Shown: piece by piece, positions 1 to 5,544 of the stretch
Numbering within the stretch: position 1 is the first letter of the stretch
Layout: the number at the start of each line of letters is the position of its first letter
NCBI GenBank assembly: GCA_027031325.1
Contig: JALVRI010000118.1
Coordinates: forward strand, 1-6,643
Direction: 5' to 3'
DNA from: Desulfobacteraceae bacterium
Lineage (GTDB): Bacteria; Desulfobacterota; Desulfobacteria; Desulfobacterales; Desulfosarcinaceae
DNA length: 6,643 nucleotides
Position numbers and translations under genes: made by a program
Notes under the pieces: generated by a model
The model's database searches: none
Seen by the model: only the letters and a program-made list of their open reading frames with translations
Told to the model about the DNA's origin: nothing

Positions 1-566
1 TTTCCGTCATCCTGGAACAGATGAAAAAGCATCTCAATGCCGCTTCGGCTCACATTGAAGTGACATTTCCTTATTTCATAGAAAAGCATGCCCCGGTAAG
101 TGGAAGTCCGGGACTGATGGATTATACTTGTCGCATTGTCGGTTCCAGCAATTCGGACGATGAAGTTGACCTGATGTCGGAAGTCAATGTGCCCATTTCT
201 TCGGTCTGTCCCTGCTCCAAGGAGATCAGCAACGAAGGTGCCCATAACCAGCGCGGAGAAGTCAAGCTCCAGACGCGCTTCAAGAAATTTATCTGGCTGG
301 AAGACATGATCGAGCTGGTTGAAGAGTGCGCCTCCTGTGACGTCTATTCGGTTTTGAAAAGGGTCGACGAAAAAGAGGTCACCGAGAAAGGATTCGGTAA
401 TCCTAAGTTTGTGGAGGACATAGTTCGCGACATCGCCGCCCGGCTTAAAAAGGACGACAATATCACCTGGTTTTCAGTCAGTGCCGAGAATTTCGAATCG
501 ATCCATAACCACAGTGCCTATGCCCACATAACCAGCGGTTTGCCACCAAGTCTGGACTGCCTCTAG
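1..566 (+). CDS. folE2: GTP cyclohydrolase FolE2 (type IB), 5'-truncated by window edge
   Basis: The frame is open from base 3, through an internal Met at 21, to a TAG at 564-566, giving 187 visible residues. The family is about 255-300 residues, so roughly the first 70-100 residues lie outside the window. FolE2 converts GTP to 7,8-dihydroneopterin triphosphate, the first step of folate (and in many bacteria queuosine-type deazapurine) synthesis, in the cytoplasm. Counting from the Met at 21, the sequence shows the family motif CPCSKE (Cys63-Glu68), His75 in HNQRGE, Glu117 in RVDEKE, and His162 in ESIHNH. These have the same spacing as the metal-site residues I recall from the Neisseria enzyme (Cys147, His159, Glu201, His246), so the active site looks intact. 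The C-terminal tail after ESIHNHSAYA is a little long. The stop codon directly abuts a MITE-like element. Identification is firm; no upstream regulation can be seen. Confidence 0.95.
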   Translation, partial: SVILEQMKKHLNAASAHIEVTFPYFIEKHAPVSGSPGLMDYTCRIVGSSNSDDEVDLMSEVNVPISSVCPCSKEISNEGAHNQRGEVKLQTRFKKFIWLEDMIELVEECASCDVYSVLKRVDEKEVTEKGFGNPKFVEDIVRDIAARLKKDDNITWFSVSAENFESIHNHSAYAHITSGLPPSLDCL

Positions 567-706
567 CAGGCTGTTGAAAAACGTCATGAGTCGCAGCTCA
601 GACGAGCCAAAATCCGACCAAAAAGCGCAGTTTATTGCTAATAAATGAGCATTTTGAGCAGGATTTCAACGCCTATGGCCAAGCGTAATAGTTTTCCAAC
701 AACCTG
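567..706. mobile_element. MITE-like element with terminal inverted repeats
   Basis: The element is 140 bp and has imperfect terminal inverted repeats: CAGGCTGTTGAAAAAC at 567-582 and, on the other strand at 706-691, CAGGTTGTTGGAAAAC (14 of 16 identical). Inside is a nested hairpin with AAATCC (610-615) against GGATTT (661-666) and TTTATT (631-636) against AATAAA (640-645), with partial pairing between. It has no coding capacity. Size, terminal repeats and internal fold fit a non-autonomous MITE or IS-derived palindromic element; the TGTTGAAAAA end resembles the ends of some IS elements, but I cannot name a parent. No clear target-site duplication was found. It begins at the base after the folE2 stop, so it may serve as the 3' end of the folE2 message. 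An alternative is a plain palindromic intergenic repeat (REP-like). Confidence 0.6.
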
Positions 707-710
707 TTGG

Positions 711-742
711 GCGGGGCCGCCTCTCAAGCTCAGCCCCACCTG
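711..742 (-). other. GC-rich hairpin downstream of the leftward sigma-54 promoter
   Basis: Read on the minus strand, GGTGGGGC and GGCCCCGCC can form an eight-pair stem with one G-U wobble and a loop of about 14 nt. Read on the plus strand the same position is an A-C mismatch, so the structure is better as a minus-strand RNA. No T-run follows, so it is not a normal intrinsic terminator. It lies about 35-65 nt downstream of the predicted start of the leftward sigma-54 transcript. The function is unknown. Confidence 0.3.
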
Positions 743-779
743 AAGGCTGCCATCCAAAAGGCCGTTCAACCCGGATTCT

Positions 780-895
780 CCCGGGTTATGCACTGCAAAT
801 GCCTACAAAAAGTAATTTCATTTAATTATTACATATTTGGCATATATTTGTTCTCCCCCGTGCCTTCACCTGAAAGGTTAAGTTCAAACCGTGAA
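780..895 (-). repeat. Sigma-54 promoter-region repeat, copy 1 (reads leftward)
   Basis: On the minus strand, bases 870-780 align without gaps to plus-strand bases 5571-5661; I count 78 identical of 91. With a one-base gap the likeness reaches a TTCAC half-site at 895-891, matching 5545-5549. Conserved blocks are GGTGAA, GAACAAATA, an identical TAATAATTAAAT, AATTACTT, TTGTAGGCATTTG and AGTGCATAA. The layout is half-sites, AT-rich middle, then -24/-12 elements, as in an activator-dependent promoter. The two copies are in inverted orientation about 4.7 kb apart. No protein gene follows copy 1 in its reading direction. Confidence 0.85.
786..804 (-). promoter_or_regulatory. Sigma-54 (-24/-12) promoter, apparently without a protein gene
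   Basis: The minus strand reads AGGCATTTGCAGTGCATAA. The GG (803-802) and GC (791-790) have exactly the spacing of the RpoN consensus TGGCAC-N5-TTGCA. Transcription would start near 778 and run leftward through the hairpin at 711-742, the MITE-like element and the antisense strand of folE2. No start codon with a credible reading frame follows. It matches the promoter at 5637-5655, which supports it as a real site. Confidence 0.6.
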
Positions 896-955
896 AAGTC
901 CTGAACTATTTGAAGCCGCAAGGGGCTTGTGATTTTACCGAATCTGCTTTGTTGG

Positions 956-992
956 AGGGCAGTTGAAGTACTGGAGTACGTCTGCCTGCCCT
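956..992. terminator. Possible hairpin at the 3' side of cbpB, no U-tract
   Basis: AGGGCAG at 956-962 pairs perfectly with CTGCCCT at 986-992, and a second small palindrome, GTACTGGAGTAC (968-979), lies inside. It is 45 nt past the cbpB stop on the minus strand. No T-run follows on that strand, and only TTTGT follows on the plus strand. It could end the cbpB transcript or protect its 3' end, but it does not meet the normal test for an intrinsic terminator. A weaker AAGCC/GGCTT hairpin lies at 913-928. Confidence 0.25.
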
Positions 993-1036
993 TTGTCTAT
1001 TATCTTCGCCAAACTCGCCGGCCGCTAAATCAGGAT

Positions 1037-2431
1037 TCAACGGCTAAGGTCGAGGCTGGCTTCGACACCTTGGTTCCAATCATCCCATAAAAAGGCGTGA
1101 TGGCGCTTTTCGGCGATCAGGCGCAGGGCGTAGCATGCCTGATGCTGGTAAAAGCTGCAGAAGGGTGCCGGTGTTTCCAGGCTCCCCGAGAGGGCTGCCA
1201 CTTCCGCCGGGCAAGGCGCACCGCAAAAATGCCGGATGGCACAACTTCGGCAGGGCGTTATTTTTTCCACCACCCTGGAAGTTACCGCCTTGAAAGGTGG
1301 GCTGGCAAGGATCCCTTCCAGATCGTCGGAGTACAGGTTGCCTCCACGAAAATCGCTCAGCCCGATGAATTCGCTGCAAGGAAAGACATCTCCGTTGGCG
1401 GCTACGGCAAAAAAACAGCGGCCGCCGCCGCAAGGAGAGATATCACACATCAGCCGGCGGCTGGTTGGCCCCAGAATCGAGGCCAGAATGTTGGCAAAGT
1501 TTGATACAACCAGCTTGCGGCCGCTTTCCTGGTAAAGCTGATAGCTGCGTTCCAGGGCGGCCATAAAGTGGTGGGCCAGAATATCATCAGCCGGTTTGAG
1601 GTTCCTGGCCTCATGCCTGGTGCAGCGGACAGGGTTCAACATAACCGTCTGCACCCCGTGTTCGTGGTAAAATTCCACCATTTTGGGCAATTGTTGCACG
1701 TTGGCGGTAGTTACCGTGGTTATGACGTTGAAACGATCATAACCTGCCAGGCTATCGATTACCTTCACCACCTGGTTGAAAAAACCACGCTTTTCCCAGT
1801 TGTGGCGGGTTGCGTCCGCCGCTTGCCGGTCAGGACCGTCCAGGGAGATTCCAATTGCGACCTGATGCTCGGTAAGGAAGGCAAGATCCCGGTCCTCGAG
1901 CAGGGAGGCATTGGTCTGGAGGCCGAAATCGAAAACATGACTGAAGGCCTTGATGGCTTCGAAAACGGCCTCCCTGGCCAACATCGGTTCACTGCCATGG
2001 AAAATAAGTTGGGGCCTGAATTGCGGGCCATGGATGGAGGCGAAGAAAGCAGATAGAATTTCCAGGCCGTCAACCAGCCTGGAGGGTGTCATCTGTTCGC
2101 CGTTGCGCCGCAGGCTTTCAGGCAGATAACAATAGCTGCAGTTGAAATTACAGCGGTCGGTGGGATTGAAGTAGACTGCCGAAGGCCTCAGGCCAAAGCG
2201 CAGCTGCTCCATTTCGGCGGTCATTTCAGGGAGCCTGGCGGCGACCTGGGAGACAAAATCGCCGGCCAGGCAATCTGCAAGCGCCTCGTGATCGACCAGG
2301 GCCCAGAAGGCCGTGTCGGCTTCCACAACGGCAACGCTTTGACGTTGACCGATGTCTATGACCGAAAGGCTGGGTCCACGGCCCATGTTGGCCCGCAAGG
2401 GTTCCAAATCCCCTGATCCAGTTACCTTCAT
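1037..2431 (-). CDS. cbpB: Radical SAM/SPASM peptide-modifying enzyme, CbpB-like
   Basis: This protein of 464 residues is a predicted cytoplasmic iron-sulfur enzyme that modifies the small peptide encoded just upstream. It has the radical SAM motif CNFNCSYC (Cys94, 98, 101) for the SAM-binding 4Fe-4S cluster, a GGEP-like HGSEP at 145-149, and LNPVRC near 265-270. A C-terminal SPASM-type cysteine set follows (329, 334, 339, 352, 394, 397, 403, 407, 425), expected to hold auxiliary clusters; NGDVFPC and CRSC-N5-CGAPC are typical. Residues 1-80 look like a short leader-recognition or divergent N-terminal region. The frame is open 24 codons further up, but I chose the ATG at 2431: it overlaps the cbpA stop as ATGA, has AAGAAGGA nine bases upstream, and leaves cbpA intact. 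The family is known as partner of CbpA peptides, often beside a B12 riboswitch, as here. The chemistry of the modification is not known to me. An anaerobic sulfatase maturase is less likely because no sulfatase is nearby. Confidence 0.85.
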   Translation of the reverse strand: MKVTGSGDLEPLRANMGRGPSLSVIDIGQRQSVAVVEADTAFWALVDHEALADCLAGDFVSQVAARLPEMTAEMEQLRFGLRPSAVYFNPTDRCNFNCSYCYLPESLRRNGEQMTPSRLVDGLEILSAFFASIHGPQFRPQLIFHGSEPMLAREAVFEAIKAFSHVFDFGLQTNASLLEDRDLAFLTEHQVAIGISLDGPDRQAADATRHNWEKRGFFNQVVKVIDSLAGYDRFNVITTVTTANVQQLPKMVEFYHEHGVQTVMLNPVRCTRHEARNLKPADDILAHHFMAALERSYQLYQESGRKLVVSNFANILASILGPTSRRLMCDISPCGGGRCFFAVAANGDVFPCSEFIGLSDFRGGNLYSDDLEGILASPPFKAVTSRVVEKITPCRSCAIRHFCGAPCPAEVAALSGSLETPAPFCSFYQHQACYALRLIAEKRHHAFLWDDWNQGVEASLDLSR

Positions 2432-2547
2432 TTGGAAGAATCCTTCTTGGGTGCCGCGAGCATTATGTAATGTGACAAGCCGACGCCGGTGGGGCGGCAA
2501 CAAAAACGCAGAGCGACTATCTTTTTGGCGGTTTTACTTGTTTTCAT
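2428..2547 (-). CDS. cbpA: Small precursor peptide, CbpA-like (RiPP-type substrate of the radical SAM enzyme)
   Basis: A 39-residue open frame with ATG at 2547-2545 and TGA at 2430-2428. It is basic at the start (MKTSKTAKK), then has a hydrophobic step, a Cys pair (Cys16, Cys17) and the core RPTGVGLSHYIM (18-29), ending in a hydrophilic, Lys/Ser-rich tail. A perfect AAGGAGG (2561-2555) sits seven bases before the ATG. It lies between the riboswitch terminator and the radical SAM gene, and its stop overlaps the cbpB start (ATGA), so the two are probably translationally coupled. This order, and a Cys followed by a TGVGLSHYI-like core, match what I recall of CbpA modified-peptide precursors. The likely modified region is the Cys and GVGLSHY part, but neither the modification nor the role of the peptide can be read from sequence. 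No transporter or protease is in the window. Confidence 0.8.
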   Translation of the reverse strand: MKTSKTAKKIVALRFCCRPTGVGLSHYIMLAAPKKDSSK

Positions 2548-2554
2548 TTTGCTT

Positions 2555-2561
2555 CCTCCTT
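2555..2561 (-). promoter_or_regulatory. Shine-Dalgarno site of cbpA
   Basis: AAGGAGG on the minus strand is complementary to the 16S rRNA tail and lies seven bases before the ATG at 2547. It is the strongest ribosome binding site in the window, and it settles that the 39-residue frame is a gene. It is located after the riboswitch terminator, so it is transcribed only on read-through. Confidence 0.85.
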
Positions 2562-2592
2562 TTTCGTTTATCCTGGCAAGCCAGTGTTCGAC

Positions 2593-2634
2593 AAAAAAAC
2601 CCGAATCAGCCTCAGTCTTGAGGTTGATTCGGGT
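2593..2634 (-). terminator. Intrinsic terminator, expression platform of the riboswitch
   Basis: On the minus strand ACCCGAATCA-A-CCTCA pairs with TGAGG-C-TGATTCGGGT around an AGAC loop: 15 pairs with one A-C mismatch, followed at once by seven T. It lies about 30 nt after the aptamer and 46 nt before cbpA. In transcription-controlling B12 riboswitches, ligand binding favours such a hairpin, so the prediction is that cobalamin switches cbpA-cbpB off. I did not work out the alternative antiterminator pairing. Confidence 0.9.
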
Positions 2635-2665
2635 CGTTTACCATCCGATTCCCGATCGCGATTTT

Positions 2666-2837
2666 GTCCGGCAGCAGGTCTTCTGGCTTCCTCCCCTTCC
2701 CGGGCCGCCTTCCCACCGGTCTTGACGATGACCGGCAGTGGCATCGAACGCCGGGAAAGTTGCCTGCCGATGCAGGCTGGAGGTTACAGCGGCGGGTCCG
2801 CCACGGATTTTCACCGTGTTCCGGGATACCACCGGAC
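2666..2837 (-). ncRNA. Cobalamin (B12) riboswitch aptamer
   Basis: On the minus strand the conserved blocks appear in order: GGAACACGGTGAAAATCC (2822-2805), GCCGCTGTAACC (2793-2782), GCCACTG (2742-2736), GGGAAGG, and GAAGCCAGAAGACCTGC (2690-2674), the classical B12-box end. The outer P1 helix is GTCCGG (2837-2832) with CCGGAC (2671-2666). It binds a cobalamin such as adenosylcobalamin in the nascent RNA. A strong terminator follows, then cbpA-cbpB. The reading frames on either strand across this stretch are incidental to the RNA. The exact cobalamin preference cannot be stated from reading alone. Confidence 0.95.
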
Positions 2838-2855
2838 AGCAGCGTCTTGAGCGCC

Positions 2856-2885
2856 GTGATAGCAGAAAAGGGCCGTGTTAGTCAA
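2856..2885 (-). promoter_or_regulatory. Likely sigma-70 promoter of the riboswitch-cbpAB transcript
   Basis: TTGACT (2885-2880) and TATCAC (2861-2856) are separated by 18 bases on the minus strand. Start of transcription would be about 2849, some 12 nt before the P1 helix of the riboswitch, which is a natural position. The -35 box begins 15 bases past the stop of the hydroxypyruvate reductase gene, and I see no terminator between, so read-through from that gene could also enter the riboswitch. Confidence 0.45.
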
Positions 2886-2900
2886 GACCCCTCGGCATTT

Positions 2901-4094
2901 TCAAAGGAGCCTTCCGGCCGTGGCTTTATGGCCGTCTTGTTTTTTGAGCTTACTTTGATGCGAAAAAGGCAAGCCCAGGCTGTCGGCGTTGATGATACTG
3001 GGAGCTGCGGCCGGAGGGCGTGAGCCCAGGAAGACCTCAAGCTCGTCACGATTCCATACCGGCCAACCTTTGAGGATTGCCACCAGGTTCATGGCCGCCA
3101 GGATGGCCATAGCACGGCGGGTCCAGTTGGTGGCCGAACCGAGATGGGGAAGCAGGACCAGGTTTTCAAGTTCGTTGAGACCAGGGGCCAGCCGGGGTTC
3201 GTTTTCAAAGACGTCCAGGCCTGCCCGGAATTCAGGATATTTGCGGCAATGTTCCACCAGGGCGGTTTCGTCGATCACCGGCCCGCGGCTGGTGTTGACC
3301 AGGATGGCATTTTTTTTCATCAGCTCAAGGCCGGAGGCGTCGATCAGGTGGTGGGTATGTTCATTCAAAGACGTGTGGAGGCTGACGCAGTCGGATTTTT
3401 GGAGTAATTCTTCAATACTCGAAGCCCTGTAACAGGTCAGGGTTTTTTGACCCTGGGATTCAAGAAAATTGTTGTAGGCTGATACGAAATTTTCCAGTTC
3501 AGGGTTAGGCCTGCGGCTGTAATAGATCAGGTTGGTTCTGAAGCCCTGGACCATGATCCGGGCATATGCCGTTCCAATCCGGCCGGCTCCCACCACGCCG
3601 ATGGTTTTGCCTGCAAGCAGGCGTCCCAGAAAAAGGGTGGGTGACCATCCGTCGAACAGGCCGGCTCGCAGAAAACGCTCAGCTTCACCGATTCGGCGGG
3701 CGGCCGCCAGGGTGAGTGCAACCGCAAGTTCGGCCGTTGCGCCCGTAAGTACGCCGGGGGTGTTGCCAACCGCTATCCCGGCCGCGGTGGCAGCGTCGAT
3801 ATCGATGTTGTTGAAGCCTACGGCGTAGTTGCAGTAAATTTTGGCGCCGGCCGCCTGGAGAGCCGAAAAAAGCTCGGGGCCCCATTTTTCAGACAACATT
3901 CCGATTGCGGCCTTGCAATCAGCACCGATGGCGGTTTTGATCGTCCCGCTGTCAAGCTGATGATCTGCTTGCCAGACTTCTATCCTGCAATCGGCCTCTT
4001 CCAGGATTGAGAGCCATTGCGTTCCGGGAAGGCGGCGGGTAACGATCACCCGGTGGTTACCATCAGGGTTGTGAACTTGCCAGTCAGGTTTCAT
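2901..4094 (-). CDS. D-2-hydroxyacid dehydrogenase, plant-HPR1-like hydroxypyruvate reductase
   Basis: This 397-residue cytoplasmic protein is predicted to reduce hydroxypyruvate (and perhaps glyoxylate) to D-glycerate. The start is the ATG at 4094, with AAAGGAG five bases upstream, rather than a Met seven codons earlier. Family features are YAVGFNNIDID (90-100), NTPGVLTGATAELA (111-124), Rossmann motif GVVGAGRIG (166-174), catalytic Arg270 in VNTSRGPVIDE, Glu299 in DVFENEP, and His317 in LLPHLGSA. From NPDGNHRVIVT at the N-terminus to APSIINADSLGLP near the C-terminus, it follows plant peroxisomal HPR1 (recalled from memory) almost along its whole length, which is unusual among bacterial members. 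After the second beta strand it has YYSRRP (191-196) where plant HPR1 has an Asp; this Ser-Arg-Arg suggests NADPH rather than NADH. A tail of about 20 hydrophilic residues extends past the usual end. It lies 49 bases after the carboxypeptidase gene and is probably cotranscribed with it; no functional link is evident. Confidence 0.9.
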   Translation of the reverse strand: MKPDWQVHNPDGNHRVIVTRRLPGTQWLSILEEADCRIEVWQADHQLDSGTIKTAIGADCKAAIGMLSEKWGPELFSALQAAGAKIYCNYAVGFNNIDIDAATAAGIAVGNTPGVLTGATAELAVALTLAAARRIGEAERFLRAGLFDGWSPTLFLGRLLAGKTIGVVGAGRIGTAYARIMVQGFRTNLIYYSRRPNPELENFVSAYNNFLESQGQKTLTCYRASSIEELLQKSDCVSLHTSLNEHTHHLIDASGLELMKKNAILVNTSRGPVIDETALVEHCRKYPEFRAGLDVFENEPRLAPGLNELENLVLLPHLGSATNWTRRAMAILAAMNLVAILKGWPVWNRDELEVFLGSRPPAAAPSIINADSLGLPFSHQSKLKKQDGHKATAGRLL

Positions 4095-4143
4095 TGCAAC
4101 TCCTTTCCGGAGCAAAGCTGAACGATGCTCCCGAAAATATGGG

Positions 4144-5394
4144 CTAAGGCTGATGAGTTACAAATTGTGACAGGACTGCTTCGATTTTATCCACCTGGGA
4201 AGGACGGCGGCCCATTATTACGTATGGGTGGAGTCCGAGCCTGTCATTCCGGATAAATCCTGCCCGGGTGCGGACACCCTTAAGGGTCCCGGTCTTGTAA
4301 AAACGTTTCCGGAGCGGGTCGTAGCGCAGCAACCTGTGATAGGGCATGAAGCGCTCGAGGACCTTGAGCATGGAACGGGCCGAAATACGATTGCGAAGAG
4401 AGATTCCCGATCCTTCTACAAGCTTGATGTCCTCCAGGCCGCAGGCCTGGCGGGCGTAGCGCTCAAGCAGGCGGACGGCCTTGTCCAGGGTTGCCGGTGG
4501 CCCGAAAGCATCCGCCCCGGCAGCCAAAAGTACCTGATTGGCGATGAAATTGTTGGAATAGGCCATCAGGCGGGCAACCACCTGCCTCAGGGTAAAGGGG
4601 CTGCGAAAAGTAAGCAGGTGGATTGCCGATCCACTCTTAGATCTGGAAGGCTTGATCCTGCCTTGAATTTCAACCCCCTGGCGGGCCAGGAAAAATGCGA
4701 AAAGTTGGCCGGCATAAATCAAGGCGTCCCGGGCGTTGTTTGAAAAGGTGATTCTGCCCCTGGCCAGTTTTTGGCGGCGGATTTTTTCAATCGCCAGTGG
4801 CAGCAGAGGCGTCTGGGGTTCGGCGGAAACCAGGCGTCCATTGATGGTTTCGAAATTGACGGTGTTGAAATTTACACACAAGGCCCCGTTGGGAGCGTCG
4901 TATGGCTGGGTGGAGCCGGCGGTCCCCGGAATCCTTATCCCTTCCTGGAAATAAGAGCCGTCGAGCAGGAGATCGGCCACTCGTTTTACCTTGCGACTTA
5001 CCTGGAAAGAGGCCTGGGCGACAGCTTCCGAAATCAGCAACGGATCGCCGTATCCCTTGATGACAAGGTCGTTATCGGCATTGAGCATAAAATCGGTCTG
5101 AAAGCGAAAATCAGGGCCGAGCTGGTCAAAGACGGTCAGGGCGGTGAGCAACTTCAGGATCGAAGCCGGTACCAGGGGTTTGTCCGGATTCCAGGCACAA
5201 AGCAGGTGGCCGTCGGGGCCGGCAAGAACAACCGCGTCGTTGGGGCCGAGGATGGGTTTTATCCCAGGCAGGGATCTGCAGTCGTCCCATGCCGGTGTCC
5301 CTGTGGGTATGGCCATCAGCAATATCAGGCCGGATAATATTATCTTCCGGAAAAATTTTATTTTTAAGCGGGTTATCTTCAATCCAGGCTTCAT
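4144..5394 (-). CDS. dacB: D-alanyl-D-alanine carboxypeptidase/endopeptidase, PBP4 type (peptidase S13)
   Basis: This 416-residue exported protein trims or cleaves peptidoglycan peptides in the periplasm. It has a basic start and hydrophobic run at about 15-33 (IILSGLILLMAIPTGTPA), giving a signal peptide with likely cleavage near Ala35. The three penicillin-binding motifs are in order: SILK (Ser78 nucleophile, Lys81), SNN (280-282) and KTG (367-369). Between the first two, VIKGYGDPLL and DAPNGALCVNFNTV are typical of the PBP4 group. At 416 residues, and with 202 residues between Ser78 and SNN (about 244 in E. coli PBP4 as I recall), it has a reduced insert domain. The start ATG at 5394 has AAGGAAGG seven bases upstream. 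It is the first gene of a minus-strand run with the hydroxypyruvate reductase gene. The symbol is by family; ortholog status is not proven. Confidence 0.9.
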   Translation of the reverse strand: MKPGLKITRLKIKFFRKIILSGLILLMAIPTGTPAWDDCRSLPGIKPILGPNDAVVLAGPDGHLLCAWNPDKPLVPASILKLLTALTVFDQLGPDFRFQTDFMLNADNDLVIKGYGDPLLISEAVAQASFQVSRKVKRVADLLLDGSYFQEGIRIPGTAGSTQPYDAPNGALCVNFNTVNFETINGRLVSAEPQTPLLPLAIEKIRRQKLARGRITFSNNARDALIYAGQLFAFFLARQGVEIQGRIKPSRSKSGSAIHLLTFRSPFTLRQVVARLMAYSNNFIANQVLLAAGADAFGPPATLDKAVRLLERYARQACGLEDIKLVEGSGISLRNRISARSMLKVLERFMPYHRLLRYDPLRKRFYKTGTLKGVRTRAGFIRNDRLGLHPYVIMGRRPSQVDKIEAVLSQFVTHQP

Positions 5395-5447
5395 GTCTCA
5401 GCCTTCCTTTTGCGGCACCAGCGGCCAGGGTAAACGGCTGACAAGGC

Positions 5448-5476
5448 AACATACCATCTGAAGCCGGAGCCTTCAA
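5448..5476 (-). promoter_or_regulatory. Candidate sigma-70 promoter for the carboxypeptidase gene
   Basis: TTGAAG (5476-5471) and TATGTT (5453-5448) with a 17-base spacer on the minus strand, each matching four of six consensus bases. Transcription would start near 5441, leaving a leader of about 46 nt. Spacing is good but the boxes are weak; other promoters in the 370-base divergent region are possible. Confidence 0.3.
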
Positions 5477-5544
5477 CTTGAACATCGCACTGTCGGCCTA
5501 CAAAAGCTGCATGTTCAGCCACTTTGGGAGACAAGCTCCATTTT

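Noticed and set aside
838..851. TGGCATATATTTGT as a rightward sigma-54 promoter
   Set aside because: The spacing between the GG and the downstream G is one base short and there is no GC at -12; the opposite strand has a far better match, repeated at a second locus.
707..904. 65-residue plus-strand open frame with a TTG start
   Set aside because: It has no ribosome binding site, starts at the edge of the MITE-like element and runs across the sigma-54 promoter repeat; its sequence is not protein-like.
2638..3023. Open frames on both strands through the riboswitch (for example 2638-2832 minus and 2664-3023 plus)
   Set aside because: The stretch is explained by the B12 riboswitch RNA and the 3' end of the reductase gene; the frames carry no recognisable domain or ribosome binding site.
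4095..4143. Hairpin GGAGCA/TGCTCC between the carboxypeptidase and reductase genes as a terminator
   Set aside because: Six pairs with an 11-base loop and no T-run; it sits just before the reductase ribosome binding site, so at most it could affect translation.
4228..4743. 171-residue plus-strand open frame, and other frames opposite the carboxypeptidase and maturase genes
   Set aside because: They are antisense to genes with clear catalytic motifs and arise from GC-rich codon use; no ribosome binding site or known domain.
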